DNA of 64,000 bases from Paenibacillus soyae (GTDB lineage Bacteria > Bacillota > Bacilli > Paenibacillales > Paenibacillaceae), in contig NZ_JANIPJ010000024.1 of the NCBI RefSeq assembly GCF_024623455.1, forward strand, positions 1 to 64,000. The letters are read 5' to 3'. Within the stretch, counting starts at the first letter, position 1. Each line of letters opens with the position of its first letter. The notes under the pieces were generated by a model, which made no database searches, was not told the origin of the DNA, and saw nothing but the letters and a program-made list of their open reading frames with translations. Below are positions 35,113 through 44,474 of the stretch, one piece after another. Made by a program: the position numbers and the translations under genes.

Positions 35113-36780
35113 ATGGGGAGCCGTAAGCGCTCGGACAGCCGTCAGTATCGACTCTTGCGCAGCGGCGTCATCTTGATGGCGGGAGCGGCTCTTCTGACGA
35201 AGCTTATTGGGGCTTTGCAGAAGATACCGCTTCAGAATTTGGCGGGGGACCGCGTATTCGGCATCTACAACGCTGTGTATCCGTTCTATCAGCTGATCTC
35301 CGTGCTTGCGACTGCGGGTCTGCCGACAGCCGTATCGATTCTGATCGCGCACAGGCTGCGGGAGGACGGCGGCGAGGATGGGACAAGGGTTACCGTCGCG
35401 GCGGCGCTGCTGCTGCTCGGGGCGACGGGAGCAATCTCCTTCGGCCTGATGTGGATGAGCGCCGATCTGACGGCATCATGGATCGGCGACGACTCGGCCT
35501 CGTTGGCCATTCGCGTATTATCCGTCGCGCTGCTGTTCGCCCCGCTCGTTGCCGTCCTGCGCGGCTACGAGCAAGGCAAGCGGCGAATGGGGTTGTCCGC
35601 CGCGTCGCAGGTGGCGGAGCAAGTGGTGCGCGTGGCAATGATGCTGCTCGCGCTGGAGATTGGCCTGCTGGCGGGCTGGAGCGATTCGGAGCTGGCCGCG
35701 GGCGTTATGAGCGGGGCCGCGGCGGGAGCGGTCGTCGCATTGCTGCTGCTCGCGGCCAGGAGCTGGCGTGGCGGTAGGAGAGCCAATGCGCCCGCGTTGG
35801 AGAAGCCTGCGTTAATGGGCGAAATCCAGGCGCTGGCGAAGCTGGCCGGCCCCGCCGCTCTGGCATCGGTCGTCGTTCCAGCGATCGGAGTCGTCGACGC
35901 GTTCATGGTGCCGCGGCTTCTTCGGGAGAGCGGCATGGCGGAAGCGACGGCGATGAGCTTATTCGGCGTATACAGCCGCGGGGGGCCGCTCGTGCAGCTG
36001 GTCACGATGGTAGCCGGCGCCGCGGCCGCGGCCATGGTACCGGGCCTCGCCGCGGCCAAATCGCAGGGCGAGGCGCAGACGCTGGAGCTGCGCCTGAACA
36101 TGCAGCTGCGCGCCGCTTGGCTGGCCGGCGCCGCGGCTGCAATTGGGCTCGTTCTGCTCGCGGAGCCGCTGAACGTCATGCTCTACAAGGACGCGAAGGG
36201 CACGCTCGCCTTCGCGCTCGTCGGCTGCACCGCGCTCGCCGGCAGCGTCAGCGCGGTCGTCGCGCCCGCGCTGCAAGCGCTCGGCTCGGTGCGGGCGCCT
36301 GTCGCGCTGCTCCTGCTCGCAGCGCTGCTGAAGGGCGCGCTCAACGCCGCTCTCGTCCCCTCCCTCGGTATCGAGGGAGCGGCCCTCTCCGGCGTTGTCG
36401 CGCTAAGCGCCGCCGCCTTGCTGGGCGCGGCGGCGCTTCGCCATGCGGCTGCGGGGCTTCGCCCGCCGCATGTATACAGGCGCCGCGGGCCGGGCATGGG
36501 CCCCGCGGCCGCCGGCATTGCCGCGCTGGCGGTGATGGCCGCCAGCGTCCTGCTGGCCGAGCGCGCGCTGGACGCCGCGCTCGGGTACGGACTGCCGCCG
36601 CGGGCTGAGGCGGCAGCTTTGGCGCTGACGGGCGCAGCCGTCGGCGCCGTGGTGTTCGCCGCCGCAGCCTTGCGCGGCGGCGCGGTCAGCGCGCGCGAAT
36701 GGCGCGCGATCCCGGGCGGCGAGGCGTGGGCCGCCCGGCTTCGGCGCTGGCGGCTTATTCCGCCGGCGGACGAACGCTGA
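35113..36780 (+). CDS. SpoVB/MurJ-type polysaccharide (lipid-linked) flippase, YabM-like
   Basis: A 555-residue MOP-superfamily exporter with about 14 membrane helices. The N-terminal KLIGALQKIPLQNLAGDRVFGIYNAVYPFYQ segment is typical of the SpoVB/YabM/MurJ-like group that flips lipid-linked wall or polysaccharide precursors. ATG 35113 lies downstream of the promoter; the longer frame from 35047 overlaps it. From about residue 200 on the codon use becomes extremely GC-rich (runs of GCG, CTC), giving Ala/Leu-rich helices, and the last ~20 residues are charged. Confidence 0.9.
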   Translation: MGSRKRSDSRQYRLLRSGVILMAGAALLTKLIGALQKIPLQNLAGDRVFGIYNAVYPFYQLISVLATAGLPTAVSILIAHRLREDGGEDGTRVTVAAALLLLGATGAISFGLMWMSADLTASWIGDDSASLAIRVLSVALLFAPLVAVLRGYEQGKRRMGLSAASQVAEQVVRVAMMLLALEIGLLAGWSDSELAAGVMSGAAAGAVVALLLLAARSWRGGRRANAPALEKPALMGEIQALAKLAGPAALASVVVPAIGVVDAFMVPRLLRESGMAEATAMSLFGVYSRGGPLVQLVTMVAGAAAAAMVPGLAAAKSQGEAQTLELRLNMQLRAAWLAGAAAAIGLVLLAEPLNVMLYKDAKGTLAFALVGCTALAGSVSAVVAPALQALGSVRAPVALLLLAALLKGALNAALVPSLGIEGAALSGVVALSAAALLGAAALRHAAAGLRPPHVYRRRGPGMGPAAAGIAALAVMAASVLLAERALDAALGYGLPPRAEAAALALTGAAVGAVVFAAAALRGGAVSAREWRAIPGGEAWAARLRRWRLIPPADER

Positions 36781-36868
36781 TGGCGGCGCTGGGCAAGCCG
36801 GCGCCGCGAGCAAAAAAAATGCAACCCGCCTACATAAACGCACGTCCTACTAGGGAGGCTGATTTTTT

Positions 36869-38362
36869 ATGGCGCATTCGCCTATTACGATCGTCGGACT
36901 CGGCTCCGGCGACCCTGATCAATTAACGCTCGGCATCTGGCGTCGGCTGCAGTCGGCGAAGCGCGTGTTCGTGCGGACGGAGCATCATCCCGTGATGGCG
37001 CTTCTGAAGGAACAAGGCATCGCGTACGAGTCGTTCGACGGCGTCTACGAGCAGCATGATTCGTTTCCCGAGGTGTACGAGGCGATAGCCTCTAGGCTGC
37101 TGAAGGAAGCGACAAGCGGCGCGGAGACGTCCGGCGAAGCGATCCTGTATGCCGTTCCCGGTCATCCTATGGTCGCCGAACGCACCGTCCAGCTGCTTCG
37201 CGAGCGCTGCTCCGAAGCCGGGGTCGCGCTGGATGTATTAGGCGGCGAGAGCTTCTTGGACGCCGCATTCGCATCGCTTGGCTTCGACCCGATCGAAGGC
37301 TTCTCGCTTCTGGATGCGGCCGAGCTGCAGCCGTCGGCCCTTCAGCCCCAGCTGCATACGGTAATCGGCCAAGTATACGATGTCTTCACCGCTTCCGACG
37401 TGAAGCTCGCGCTGATGGAGCGTTATCCGGAGGATTACGAGGTCGTTATCGGCCATGCGCTGGGCGTTGGCGGTCAAGAGCAGATCGTCCGCGTGCCCAT
37501 CTACGAGCTGGATCGCGATCAGGCGTACGGCAATCTCTCGATCATCTACGTCCCTCGCTCCGAGGATCCTGCTTTGCGCAACCGCACGTTCGATCGGCTT
37601 CATGAGATCGTGCGCATCCTTCGTAGCCCGGAGGGCTGTCCGTGGGATCGGGAGCAGACGCATCAATCGATCCGCAAGAACTTCATCGAGGAGCTGTACG
37701 AAGCGCTGGAAGCGCTCGACAACGACGATCCTGCGGGAATGCAGGAGGAGTTCGGCGACGTCATTCTGCAAGTCATGCTCCACTCGCAGATGGAAGAAGA
37801 GGTGGGAGCGTTCTCCGTGTACGATGTCATCCAGACGCTGAACGAGAAGCTGATCTTCCGCCATCCGCATGTGTTCGGAGACACGGGCGCTCAGAACGCG
37901 GACGAAGCGCTGGCGAACTGGGAAGGCATGAAGGCCGAGGAGAAGAAACGCAAGGGTACGGATGCGGACAGGAAATCGCAGCTGGACGGCATTCCGCCCG
38001 ATCTGCCCGCGCTGATGAAGGCGTACAAGCTGCAGAAGAAAGCGGCAAAGGTCGGCTTCGACTGGGACGAGCTTGGTCCGGTGCTGGCGAAGATCGAGGA
38101 GGAGCTGCGCGAGCTTCGCGAAGCGATTTCGGCCGAGGACAAGGAGAAGCAGGCGGACGAGCTGGGCGATCTGCTGTTCGCCGTCGTGAACGCGTCGCGC
38201 TTCATTGACGCCGACCCCGAAGAGGCGCTCTCTCGCACGAATCGAAAGTTTAAGAGCCGATTTCAATATATTGAAGAGCAGCTTCGTATAAACGGCAAAA
38301 CTTTTGACCAAACTGATTTACTAGAGATGGATCGCTGGTGGGAAGAGGCAAAGAGGCAGTAG
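36869..38362 (+). CDS. mazG: Fused SAM methyltransferase-like / MazG nucleotide pyrophosphohydrolase (YabN)
   Basis: A 497-residue two-domain protein. N-terminal tetrapyrrole-methylase-like domain (about 1-225, TIVGLGSGDPDQLTLG, AVPGHPMVAE). C-terminal MazG (about 235-490) with two MazG repeats, CPWDREQTHQSI and the EExxE metal sites EELYEALEALDNDD...EEFGDVILQV. MazG hydrolyses non-canonical or excess NTPs. ATG start ten bases after GGGAGG. This fusion is the normal YabN architecture. Confidence 0.95.
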   Translation: MAHSPITIVGLGSGDPDQLTLGIWRRLQSAKRVFVRTEHHPVMALLKEQGIAYESFDGVYEQHDSFPEVYEAIASRLLKEATSGAETSGEAILYAVPGHPMVAERTVQLLRERCSEAGVALDVLGGESFLDAAFASLGFDPIEGFSLLDAAELQPSALQPQLHTVIGQVYDVFTASDVKLALMERYPEDYEVVIGHALGVGGQEQIVRVPIYELDRDQAYGNLSIIYVPRSEDPALRNRTFDRLHEIVRILRSPEGCPWDREQTHQSIRKNFIEELYEALEALDNDDPAGMQEEFGDVILQVMLHSQMEEEVGAFSVYDVIQTLNEKLIFRHPHVFGDTGAQNADEALANWEGMKAEEKKRKGTDADRKSQLDGIPPDLPALMKAYKLQKKAAKVGFDWDELGPVLAKIEEELRELREAISAEDKEKQADELGDLLFAVVNASRFIDADPEEALSRTNRKFKSRFQYIEEQLRINGKTFDQTDLLEMDRWWEEAKRQ

Positions 38363-38386
38363 ACAAAGGTAATAATCAAAATGTCA

Positions 38387-38553
38387 GTTCAAAAAGCTTG
38401 CTTTTCAGCACCGAGAAGGTTGGATGTAGCTAGAAAATGAGGATCGGAGTGTAGCAGCGCTACATGAGAACCGGAAGTTTCGGCTGAATCCAAGATTCGA
38501 CGCCGAATAGTCTACTTGAATAGGCTTCGTGATCAAAAGCGAGCTTTTTGAAC
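38387..38553. repeat. Structured intergenic repeat, copy 3 (167 bp, short form)
   Basis: Ends GTTCAAAAAGCTTGCTTTT and AAAAGCGAGCTTTTTGAAC pair over 19 bp with one G-U. It keeps TTTTCAGCAC, ATGAGGATCGG, CGGCTGAAT and TGATCAAAAG but lacks two hairpin modules found in copies 1 and 2. It occupies the mazG-HU spacer (383 bp). Confidence 0.85.
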
Positions 38554-38631
38554 ATCCTCTACTAGAATTTCGCCATATTTCGCCTCTATTCTGCACTATT
38601 CCCAAAAAATTTTATCGACATCAGCAGGATT

Positions 38632-38659
38632 TTGTAGAGACGGGCAGAATAAGTATTCT
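38632..38659 (+). promoter_or_regulatory. Possible HU promoter
   Basis: TTGTAG, 16 bp, TATTCT, 87 bp before the HU gene. Weak match; the remaining spacer shows no better one. Confidence 0.25.
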
Positions 38660-38745
38660 TCGGAAGAGCAGATTTTGCCAAAGGGTTAGCCGCTATTCTA
38701 TCGGCAGCCAAAAATAACCGTTAACTAATTAGGAGGAATATTCAC

Positions 38746-39018
38746 ATGAACAAAACAGACCTGATCAACAACATCGCAGAAAAAAGCGGATTGACAAAAC
38801 GCGACGTAGAATCCGTACTGAACGGCTTCCTCGGCGAAGTAACAGACGCGCTTGCTAGCGGCGACAAAGTACAATTGATCGGCTTCGGTACTTTCGAAAC
38901 TCGCAAACGTTCCGGCCGCGTAGGCCGCAACCCGCAAACGGGTAAAGAAATCACGATCCCTGAATCCAAAGTTCCTGCGTTCAAAGCAGGCAACAAGCTG
39001 AAAGAAGCGATCAAGTAA
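38746..39018 (+). CDS. hbs: DNA-binding protein HU
   Basis: A 90-residue HU, essentially the family standard: MNKTDLINNIAEKSGLTKRDVE at the start and GFGTFETRKRSGRVGRNPQTGKE with the DNA-intercalating Pro in the arm. AGGAGG precedes it. The gene lies between mazG and rqcP, whereas B. subtilis hbs is elsewhere. Codons are those of a highly expressed gene. Confidence 0.97.
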   Translation: MNKTDLINNIAEKSGLTKRDVESVLNGFLGEVTDALASGDKVQLIGFGTFETRKRSGRVGRNPQTGKEITIPESKVPAFKAGNKLKEAIK

Positions 39019-39021
39019 TAC

Positions 39022-39321
39022 ATGCGCTTAGATAAATTTCTCAAGGTGTCCCGGCTGATCAAGCGCCGCACCGTCGCGAAGGACGTATCCGAGCAAGGAC
39101 GCGTCTGGATCAACGGTCGCGAAGCGAAAGCTAGCAGCGCCGTGAAAGTCGGAGACCAGCTCCAAATCCAATACGGTCAGAAGATCGTAACGGTCCGCGT
39201 GGAGCGTCTCTCGGAGACGACCCGCAAGGATGAAGCCGGCGAGCTCTATACCTTGGTGAAAGAAGAACAGCGGCCCCGCGATACCGGTCTTGACTGGGAG
39301 AGCGGCAAGAGCACGCCATAA
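39022..39321 (+). CDS. rqcP: S4-domain ribosome quality control protein RqcP (YabO)
   Basis: A 99-residue protein with an N-terminal S4 RNA-binding domain (MRLDKFLKVSRLIKRRTVAKDVSEQGRV). RqcP works with RqcH on stalled 50S subunits in alanine tailing. It starts three bases after the HU stop codon, so the two are probably coupled. A basic C-terminal tail follows. Strong terminator downstream. Confidence 0.94.
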   Translation: MRLDKFLKVSRLIKRRTVAKDVSEQGRVWINGREAKASSAVKVGDQLQIQYGQKIVTVRVERLSETTRKDEAGELYTLVKEEQRPRDTGLDWESGKSTP

Positions 39322-39338
39322 CCTACTTATAACGCCGC

Positions 39339-39377
39339 AAGCCGGCGCCTTCGGAAGAAGGCGCCGGCTTGTTTTTT
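39339..39377 (+). terminator. HU-rqcP terminator
   Basis: AAGCCGGCGCCTT-CGGAAG-AAGGCGCCGGCTT, 13-bp perfect stem, then GTTTTTTCTTTT. Confidence 0.95.
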
Positions 39378-39504
39378 CTTTTGAGCGAATTTGCCATAAG
39401 GAAATGACAATATCCTTCCGATATAAACAAGGAATAGAGTCGGGTATTGTAGAATGAGGTCTAATACGACCATGGCTTCCACATAAACAAGGGGTGTCAT
39501 CACG

Positions 39505-42500
39505 ATGCTGCAGCAGTTGTTCAGCAATCTTACGCTTGTACTGGTTTTCTTAATTCTATCCGCGCCCTTCTACGGGCGTTATCCTTATACCAAGTGGACG
39601 CTTCTGCACAAGATCGGAATCGGGGTCGTCCAAGGGTTGTTCGGGGTCATTCTTCTCTCCTTTACGATCGAGCTCGACAATAACGTGGTCATCGATTATC
39701 GCTATCTCTCCATCCTTATTTCCGCCTATTACGGCGGTCTTCCCTCGGCCGTTGTAAGCACGGTCATCATAGCCTTCTGCCGGTTATTCTATGACGGCAC
39801 CGTCGACGAAACCGCCGTTCTGGCAGCCTTGCTCTCGCTGGGTGTCGGCATAAGCTCCGCGATAATCGGCAGATTGGTATATCGTTACTGGCCGAAATGG
39901 TTCGCGATGCTTGGCTTTGCAAGCGTGTCGATCAGCGCGAGTCTCCTCTATCGGATCGGACCGGAGGACGGCCTCGGCGTGGTCATACAATTCATTTCGC
40001 TTATGCTCGTCGGCGGTCTCATCGTCGCGGCTTTTATCCATGTGCAGAACTATCTCCGGGAGAGGGCGGAGCTTAACAAGCGAATCTCCCGCTTAACCGA
40101 GCAATTCCAGACGCTTGAGCTCAAGGAGGTGTACGAACGGACGCTGCTGGAGATGCTGGGCTTCCTTCGGGTCAGCTTCGGGAGCATCTACAGCGTGGAT
40201 AACGGAAAAAACAAGATGTTCTGCAGGGCGGTCAGGGGCAAGCTTCTCGAGGTGGGGCCCCACGAAACCCATACGGTAACCGAGGCGATGGATGCCGTCG
40301 TTGCGACCGGCAAAGCGGCTATCTATCCGAATTGGAGGCGGCGGCGCCCCGATAGCAAGATGGAGGACGGCCTGTATCGGATGGGTGTCAGATCGACGAT
40401 CCATATTCCGGTCATCTATAACGGCAAGGTTATCGCCGTCATTAATTTGGGCTCCGATATTCCCGGCTATATGTCGCAGAAGCAAATTCAATTGATGAAT
40501 CCGATCGCCTCCCTCCTCGGGTTCTCGGTATCGCTGAAATACGCGGAAGGCAAGTATAAGGCGGTCAGCGAGTCGGATCAAGACGCGGTCATTCTGGCGG
40601 ACAGCGAACTGAACATTATTTCCTGGAATCGCGGAGCCGAGACGATGTTCGGCTATTCGAACGAAGAGGCGCTCGGCATGCCGCTGTGCGACGTCATCTC
40701 GGAGCGTCAACGCGATGCTTACCGGCGGGAAATGGAGCAGTACCGGATCGCGGAGCATGACGCGGCCTGGGAAGGCTCTATGGAGCTGGAAGGCCAAAGA
40801 AAAAATCGTTCCGTGTTCCCCGTCGATATAACGCCTAACAAGTGGCAGACGGCCGGCACGCTTTATTTCTCCTGCATCATTAGAGACATAACCGTAAGGA
40901 AGGATTCCGAGCGGCTGTTGTCGGAATCCGTCAGCAAGTACCGCGCGCTCGTCGGCCATGCGGTGGATATGTTCTTCATGACGGAGTTTAACCCGGAGCC
41001 CATGACGATTCTGGAGGTTAACGAGCGGGTCTGTCAGGTGCTGGGCTACACGCGGGAAGAGCTGTTCAAGATGACGCCTTATGATCTTGGGGTTCAAGAT
41101 GAGACGCTTCGGCAAGGGCATAAGCACGTCATCCAGCAACTGGTCGAAACGGGATTCGCCAAGTTCGAGATGCGGGTGAGGTCGAAGGGCGGAGAGATCA
41201 TTCCGGTCGAGTCGGTCACCAAAATTATCGAGCTGCAGGGCAAAAGAGTGTCGATCAGCGTCCTTCGCGATATGACCGACCGGCAAAAGACGGAGCTTGC
41301 GCTCAAAGAAAGCGAGGAGCGTTACCGTCGTCTGATCGAGCTTCTGCCGGATACGGTTGCGGTTCATGCGAACGGAGAGGTCGTCTACGTGAACGAAGCC
41401 GGCGTTCGCATGTTCGGCGCGGCCAAACCGGAGGATATTATCGGCCGGCGCTTGCTGGAGTTCATCCATCCGGATTCGCGCGAGCTGGTCAAATCGCGGA
41501 TTTCGATGACGCTGACCACGCAATTGCAGGCGCCGCCTGTCGAGCAACGACTAGTGCGGGTAGATGGCGCGCCGTTCGAAGCGATCGTGCAGTCCAACCG
41601 GATCATCTACCGCGGCGAGGAATCGGTGCTTGTGGTCGCGCACGATATTACCGAGCGGAAACGGGCCGAGCAGGCCATGAGGGAGAGCGAGGAGCGTTAC
41701 CGGAGGGTATTCGAGCTGTCTCCCAACGCAATTTGCCTCTATGACGCGGAAGGGACGATCGTCTACGCCAACGGGAAAGCGGCAAGCTTATTTGCGGCTT
41801 CGGAGCTGTCTGCTCTATTGGGGAAGAACAAATTCGAGCTCGCCCACCCGAATGACCGGAACGAAGTCGAGGAGCGTTTTGCCTTGATGCTAAAAGAAGA
41901 ATTGTCGCAAATGACGTACGAGAGCCACTATTTGACGCTGAGCGGTTCTGTCTTCATCGCGGAGGTGTCGATCACATGCGTGCATTTCGGCGGCAAGCCG
42001 CATAACCTGGCCTATATTCGGGATATATCCAAGAGCCGGGAGGAAGAGGAGAAGCTGCAGGAGATGAACCGCATGCTCAAGGAGCTGTCCGCGCTTGACG
42101 GCCTGACCGGCATCGCGAACCGAAGAGCCTTCGACGAGGCCTTCCAGCAGGCTTGGCAGACTTCAGCCGGCGAATCGTCGCCTCTCTCGATTATCCTGTT
42201 CGATATTGATTACTTCAAGCTGTACAACGATACGTACGGGCATCTAGGCGGGGATGCCTGCCTGAAGAGCATCGCCTCCAGCCTGAAGCCTCTAATCGGT
42301 AAGCCCGGCGAAGTGCTGGCTAGATACGGCGGAGAAGAATTCGTCGTGCTGCTGCCGGGCGCGGACTCTGCGGCAGCGATGGAAGCGGCGGAGCGAATCA
42401 AGGGACGGATCGCATCCCTCCGCATTCCGCATAAGGCGTCTAAAGTGAGCGATTACGTGACCGTCAGCCTTGGCGCGGCGACCATGATTGCGATGCCGGG

Positions 42501-42594
42501 GCTTGACCGCACGGAAATGGTCGAATTCGCCGACAAAGCGTTGTATCAAGCGAAGCTTGCGGGCCGAAACCGTATTTATACAGCTGCAGTATGA
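39505..42594 (+). CDS. Membrane diguanylate cyclase: 5TM-LYT, GAF, multiple PAS, GGDEF
   Basis: A 1029-residue signalling protein. Order: five to six membrane helices of the 5TMR-LYT type (about 1-190), GAF-like domain (about 205-345), four PAS domains (about 353-470, 479-600, 608-725, 732-850) and GGDEF (about 858-1029). The cyclase begins DGLTGIANRRAFDEAF and has the active RYGGEEFVVLLPG; it should make c-di-GMP. The inhibitory site, usually RxxD five residues before GGEEF, reads KPGE, so product inhibition may be absent. ATG after AGGGG. Not part of the B. subtilis yab block. Confidence 0.92.
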   Translation: MLQQLFSNLTLVLVFLILSAPFYGRYPYTKWTLLHKIGIGVVQGLFGVILLSFTIELDNNVVIDYRYLSILISAYYGGLPSAVVSTVIIAFCRLFYDGTVDETAVLAALLSLGVGISSAIIGRLVYRYWPKWFAMLGFASVSISASLLYRIGPEDGLGVVIQFISLMLVGGLIVAAFIHVQNYLRERAELNKRISRLTEQFQTLELKEVYERTLLEMLGFLRVSFGSIYSVDNGKNKMFCRAVRGKLLEVGPHETHTVTEAMDAVVATGKAAIYPNWRRRRPDSKMEDGLYRMGVRSTIHIPVIYNGKVIAVINLGSDIPGYMSQKQIQLMNPIASLLGFSVSLKYAEGKYKAVSESDQDAVILADSELNIISWNRGAETMFGYSNEEALGMPLCDVISERQRDAYRREMEQYRIAEHDAAWEGSMELEGQRKNRSVFPVDITPNKWQTAGTLYFSCIIRDITVRKDSERLLSESVSKYRALVGHAVDMFFMTEFNPEPMTILEVNERVCQVLGYTREELFKMTPYDLGVQDETLRQGHKHVIQQLVETGFAKFEMRVRSKGGEIIPVESVTKIIELQGKRVSISVLRDMTDRQKTELALKESEERYRRLIELLPDTVAVHANGEVVYVNEAGVRMFGAAKPEDIIGRRLLEFIHPDSRELVKSRISMTLTTQLQAPPVEQRLVRVDGAPFEAIVQSNRIIYRGEESVLVVAHDITERKRAEQAMRESEERYRRVFELSPNAICLYDAEGTIVYANGKAASLFAASELSALLGKNKFELAHPNDRNEVEERFALMLKEELSQMTYESHYLTLSGSVFIAEVSITCVHFGGKPHNLAYIRDISKSREEEEKLQEMNRMLKELSALDGLTGIANRRAFDEAFQQAWQTSAGESSPLSIILFDIDYFKLYNDTYGHLGGDACLKSIASSLKPLIGKPGEVLARYGGEEFVVLLPGADSAAAMEAAERIKGRIASLRIPHKASKVSDYVTVSLGAATMIAMPGLDRTEMVEFADKALYQAKLAGRNRIYTAAV

Positions 42595-42620
42595 GAAGCG
42601 GCGAAATGCCAAAAGATAAG

Positions 42621-42640
42621 CCCATCTGTCAAGATGGGGG
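42621..42640 (+). promoter_or_regulatory. Hairpin over the permease ribosome-binding site
   Basis: CCCATCT-GTCA-AGATGGG, followed by GG. The GGGGG that would bind 16S rRNA, eight bases before the permease ATG, is largely in the 3' arm, so it may restrict translation. It could equally be a weak terminator of the cyclase gene. Confidence 0.5.
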
Positions 42641-42648
42641 TTTAGAGG

Positions 42649-44106
42649 ATGGAGAAGGAAAAGGCTTCGGGCCAGAGCACTCTCGTCAGGGGGCTCAAGG
42701 CCCGTCATATGACGATGATCGCCATCGGCGGCTCAATCGGAACGGGGTTGTTCCTTGCCAGCGGCGGGGCGATTGCCTCAGCCGGGCCGGGCGGGGCGCT
42801 GATTGCCTATGGGGCGATCGGCCTCATGGTTTATTTTCTGATGACGAGTCTTGGCGAGATGGCCGCTTATATGCCCGTGCCCGGATCGTTCAGCACTTAT
42901 GCGGGCAAATTCGTCGATCCCGCGCTAGGCTTCGCGCTCGGATGGAACTACTGGTTTAACTGGGCCATCACGATCGCGGCGGAGATCGCGGCAGCGAATC
43001 TGATCGTGAAGTATTGGCTGCCTCAATCTTCGACGATGCTCTGGAGCGTTATTTTTCTGGGGGTCATGTCGGGAATCAACTACTTGTCCGTCCGCGCTTA
43101 CGGGGAATCGGAATATTGGTTCTCGTTCCTGAAGGTGGCGACGGTAATTCTCTTCATCGTCATCGGACTGCTTATGATCGTCGGGATCATGGGCGGGCAT
43201 ACGGGGGGCATACGATGGATGGGCGAAGGGGAAACGGCGTTCCCCGGCGGCTTCCTTGCGGTATTCGGCGTGTTCATGGCGGCCGGCTTCTCCTTCCAGG
43301 GCACGGAACTGATCGGGATAGCGGCCGGGGAGAGCGAGGATCCCGCGCGCAGCGTGCCGAAGGCGGTTAAGCAAATTTTTTGGCGCATCCTCATCTTCTA
43401 TATTCTCTCGCTGTTCGTCGTGGGCGCAATCATTTCCTACAAGGATCCGCTGCTCCTGCAATCCGGTATCGAGAATATCGCCGTCAGCCCGTTTACGATC
43501 GTGTTCGAGCGGGCGGGCCTTGCTTTTGCCGCGTCGCTTATGAACGCGATTATTCTGACCTCCGTGCTCTCCGCGGGAACGTCGGGCATGTATGCCTCGA
43601 CCCGCATGCTGTGGGTGCTGGCCAAGGAAGGCAAAGCCCCGGCATGGCTGAAAGTCCTGAACCGGCGCGGCATCCCGATCGCGGCGCTCCTCGTCACGTC
43701 GGCCGTCGGCATGCTGGCGTTCCTCGCCTCCCTATTCGGAGAAGGGGTCGTCTACACCTGGCTGCTGAACGCTTCCGGCATGTGCGGCTTCCTGGCCTGG
43801 ATCGGCATTGCGATCAGCCATTACCGGTTCCGCAGAGCGTTCGCGGCCCAAGGGCGGAGCCTCGACGAGCTGCCGTATCGGGCGTTGTGGTTTCCGTTCG
43901 GGCCTCTCTTCGCGTTTCTGGTCTGCTTCGTCGTTATGGCCGGTCAAGGTTATGCCCAGTTTCTCGGCGGCGCGATCGATTGGAAAGGCGTCCTCGCCAC
44001 CTATCTCGGCATTCCCCTGTTCCTGCTTATTTACCTCGGCTACAAGCGGAAGTACCGGACGAAGCTGATTCCGCTTCGGGAATGCCGTTTGAGCCCGGAG
44101 GATTAA
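42649..44106 (+). CDS. Amino acid permease (APC superfamily, LysP-like)
   Basis: A 485-residue permease with about 12 membrane helices. HMTMIAIGGSIGTGLFLASGGAI (about 21-43) is the APC substrate motif; FQGTELIGIAAGESEDP (about 218-234) is typical of the LysP/AAT amino acid transporter family. Lysine is likely but not proven. It starts 54 bp after the cyclase gene. It is not part of the B. subtilis region. Confidence 0.9.
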   Translation: MEKEKASGQSTLVRGLKARHMTMIAIGGSIGTGLFLASGGAIASAGPGGALIAYGAIGLMVYFLMTSLGEMAAYMPVPGSFSTYAGKFVDPALGFALGWNYWFNWAITIAAEIAAANLIVKYWLPQSSTMLWSVIFLGVMSGINYLSVRAYGESEYWFSFLKVATVILFIVIGLLMIVGIMGGHTGGIRWMGEGETAFPGGFLAVFGVFMAAGFSFQGTELIGIAAGESEDPARSVPKAVKQIFWRILIFYILSLFVVGAIISYKDPLLLQSGIENIAVSPFTIVFERAGLAFAASLMNAIILTSVLSAGTSGMYASTRMLWVLAKEGKAPAWLKVLNRRGIPIAALLVTSAVGMLAFLASLFGEGVVYTWLLNASGMCGFLAWIGIAISHYRFRRAFAAQGRSLDELPYRALWFPFGPLFAFLVCFVVMAGQGYAQFLGGAIDWKGVLATYLGIPLFLLIYLGYKRKYRTKLIPLRECRLSPED

Positions 44107-44186
44107 CAAGAAGCTTAGGTCCGGTTCTAAACCTTGTCTCTCTCCCATAGAGTAATAGAGAAATTAACGAAGCGGGGGACGAGTCT

Positions 44187-44474
44187 ATGGTCGAATCGGG
44201 CAAAGGGCAGAAAAATCAAGAGATCAGAATGATCAATCGGAAGCTGCTGGAGCTGACCGGCGTGGTGAACGTGGAGAGCTTCGACAGCGAGGAGTTTCTT
44301 CTGGAGACGGAGCTGGGCTTCCTGACCGTCACGGGTCAAAATCTTCATATTAAGCATTTGAGCCTGGAGCAAGGGCTCGTCGCGATAGAAGGCTACGTTC
44401 ATTCCCTCGCCTATTTGGACGGTACGTCCGCGAATAACAAATCCAAAGGCTTGTTCGGGAAGCTGTTCAAGTGA
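44187..44474 (+). CDS. yabP: Sporulation protein YabP
   Basis: A 95-residue YabP-family protein (conserved LLELTGVVNVESFDSEEFLLETELGFLTVTGQNLHIKHL). It is needed with YabQ for spore cortex formation and made in the mother cell. GGGGGACG precedes the ATG. Its stop overlaps the yabQ GTG (GTGA). No clear sigma-E promoter; a CATAGAGT lies about 45 bp upstream without a good -35. Confidence 0.94.
   Translation: MVESGKGQKNQEIRMINRKLLELTGVVNVESFDSEEFLLETELGFLTVTGQNLHIKHLSLEQGLVAIEGYVHSLAYLDGTSANNKSKGLFGKLFK

Noticed and set aside
36699..36926. 75-codon frame bridging the flippase and mazG
   Set aside because: Out of frame with both real genes and overlaps the mazG ribosome-binding site.
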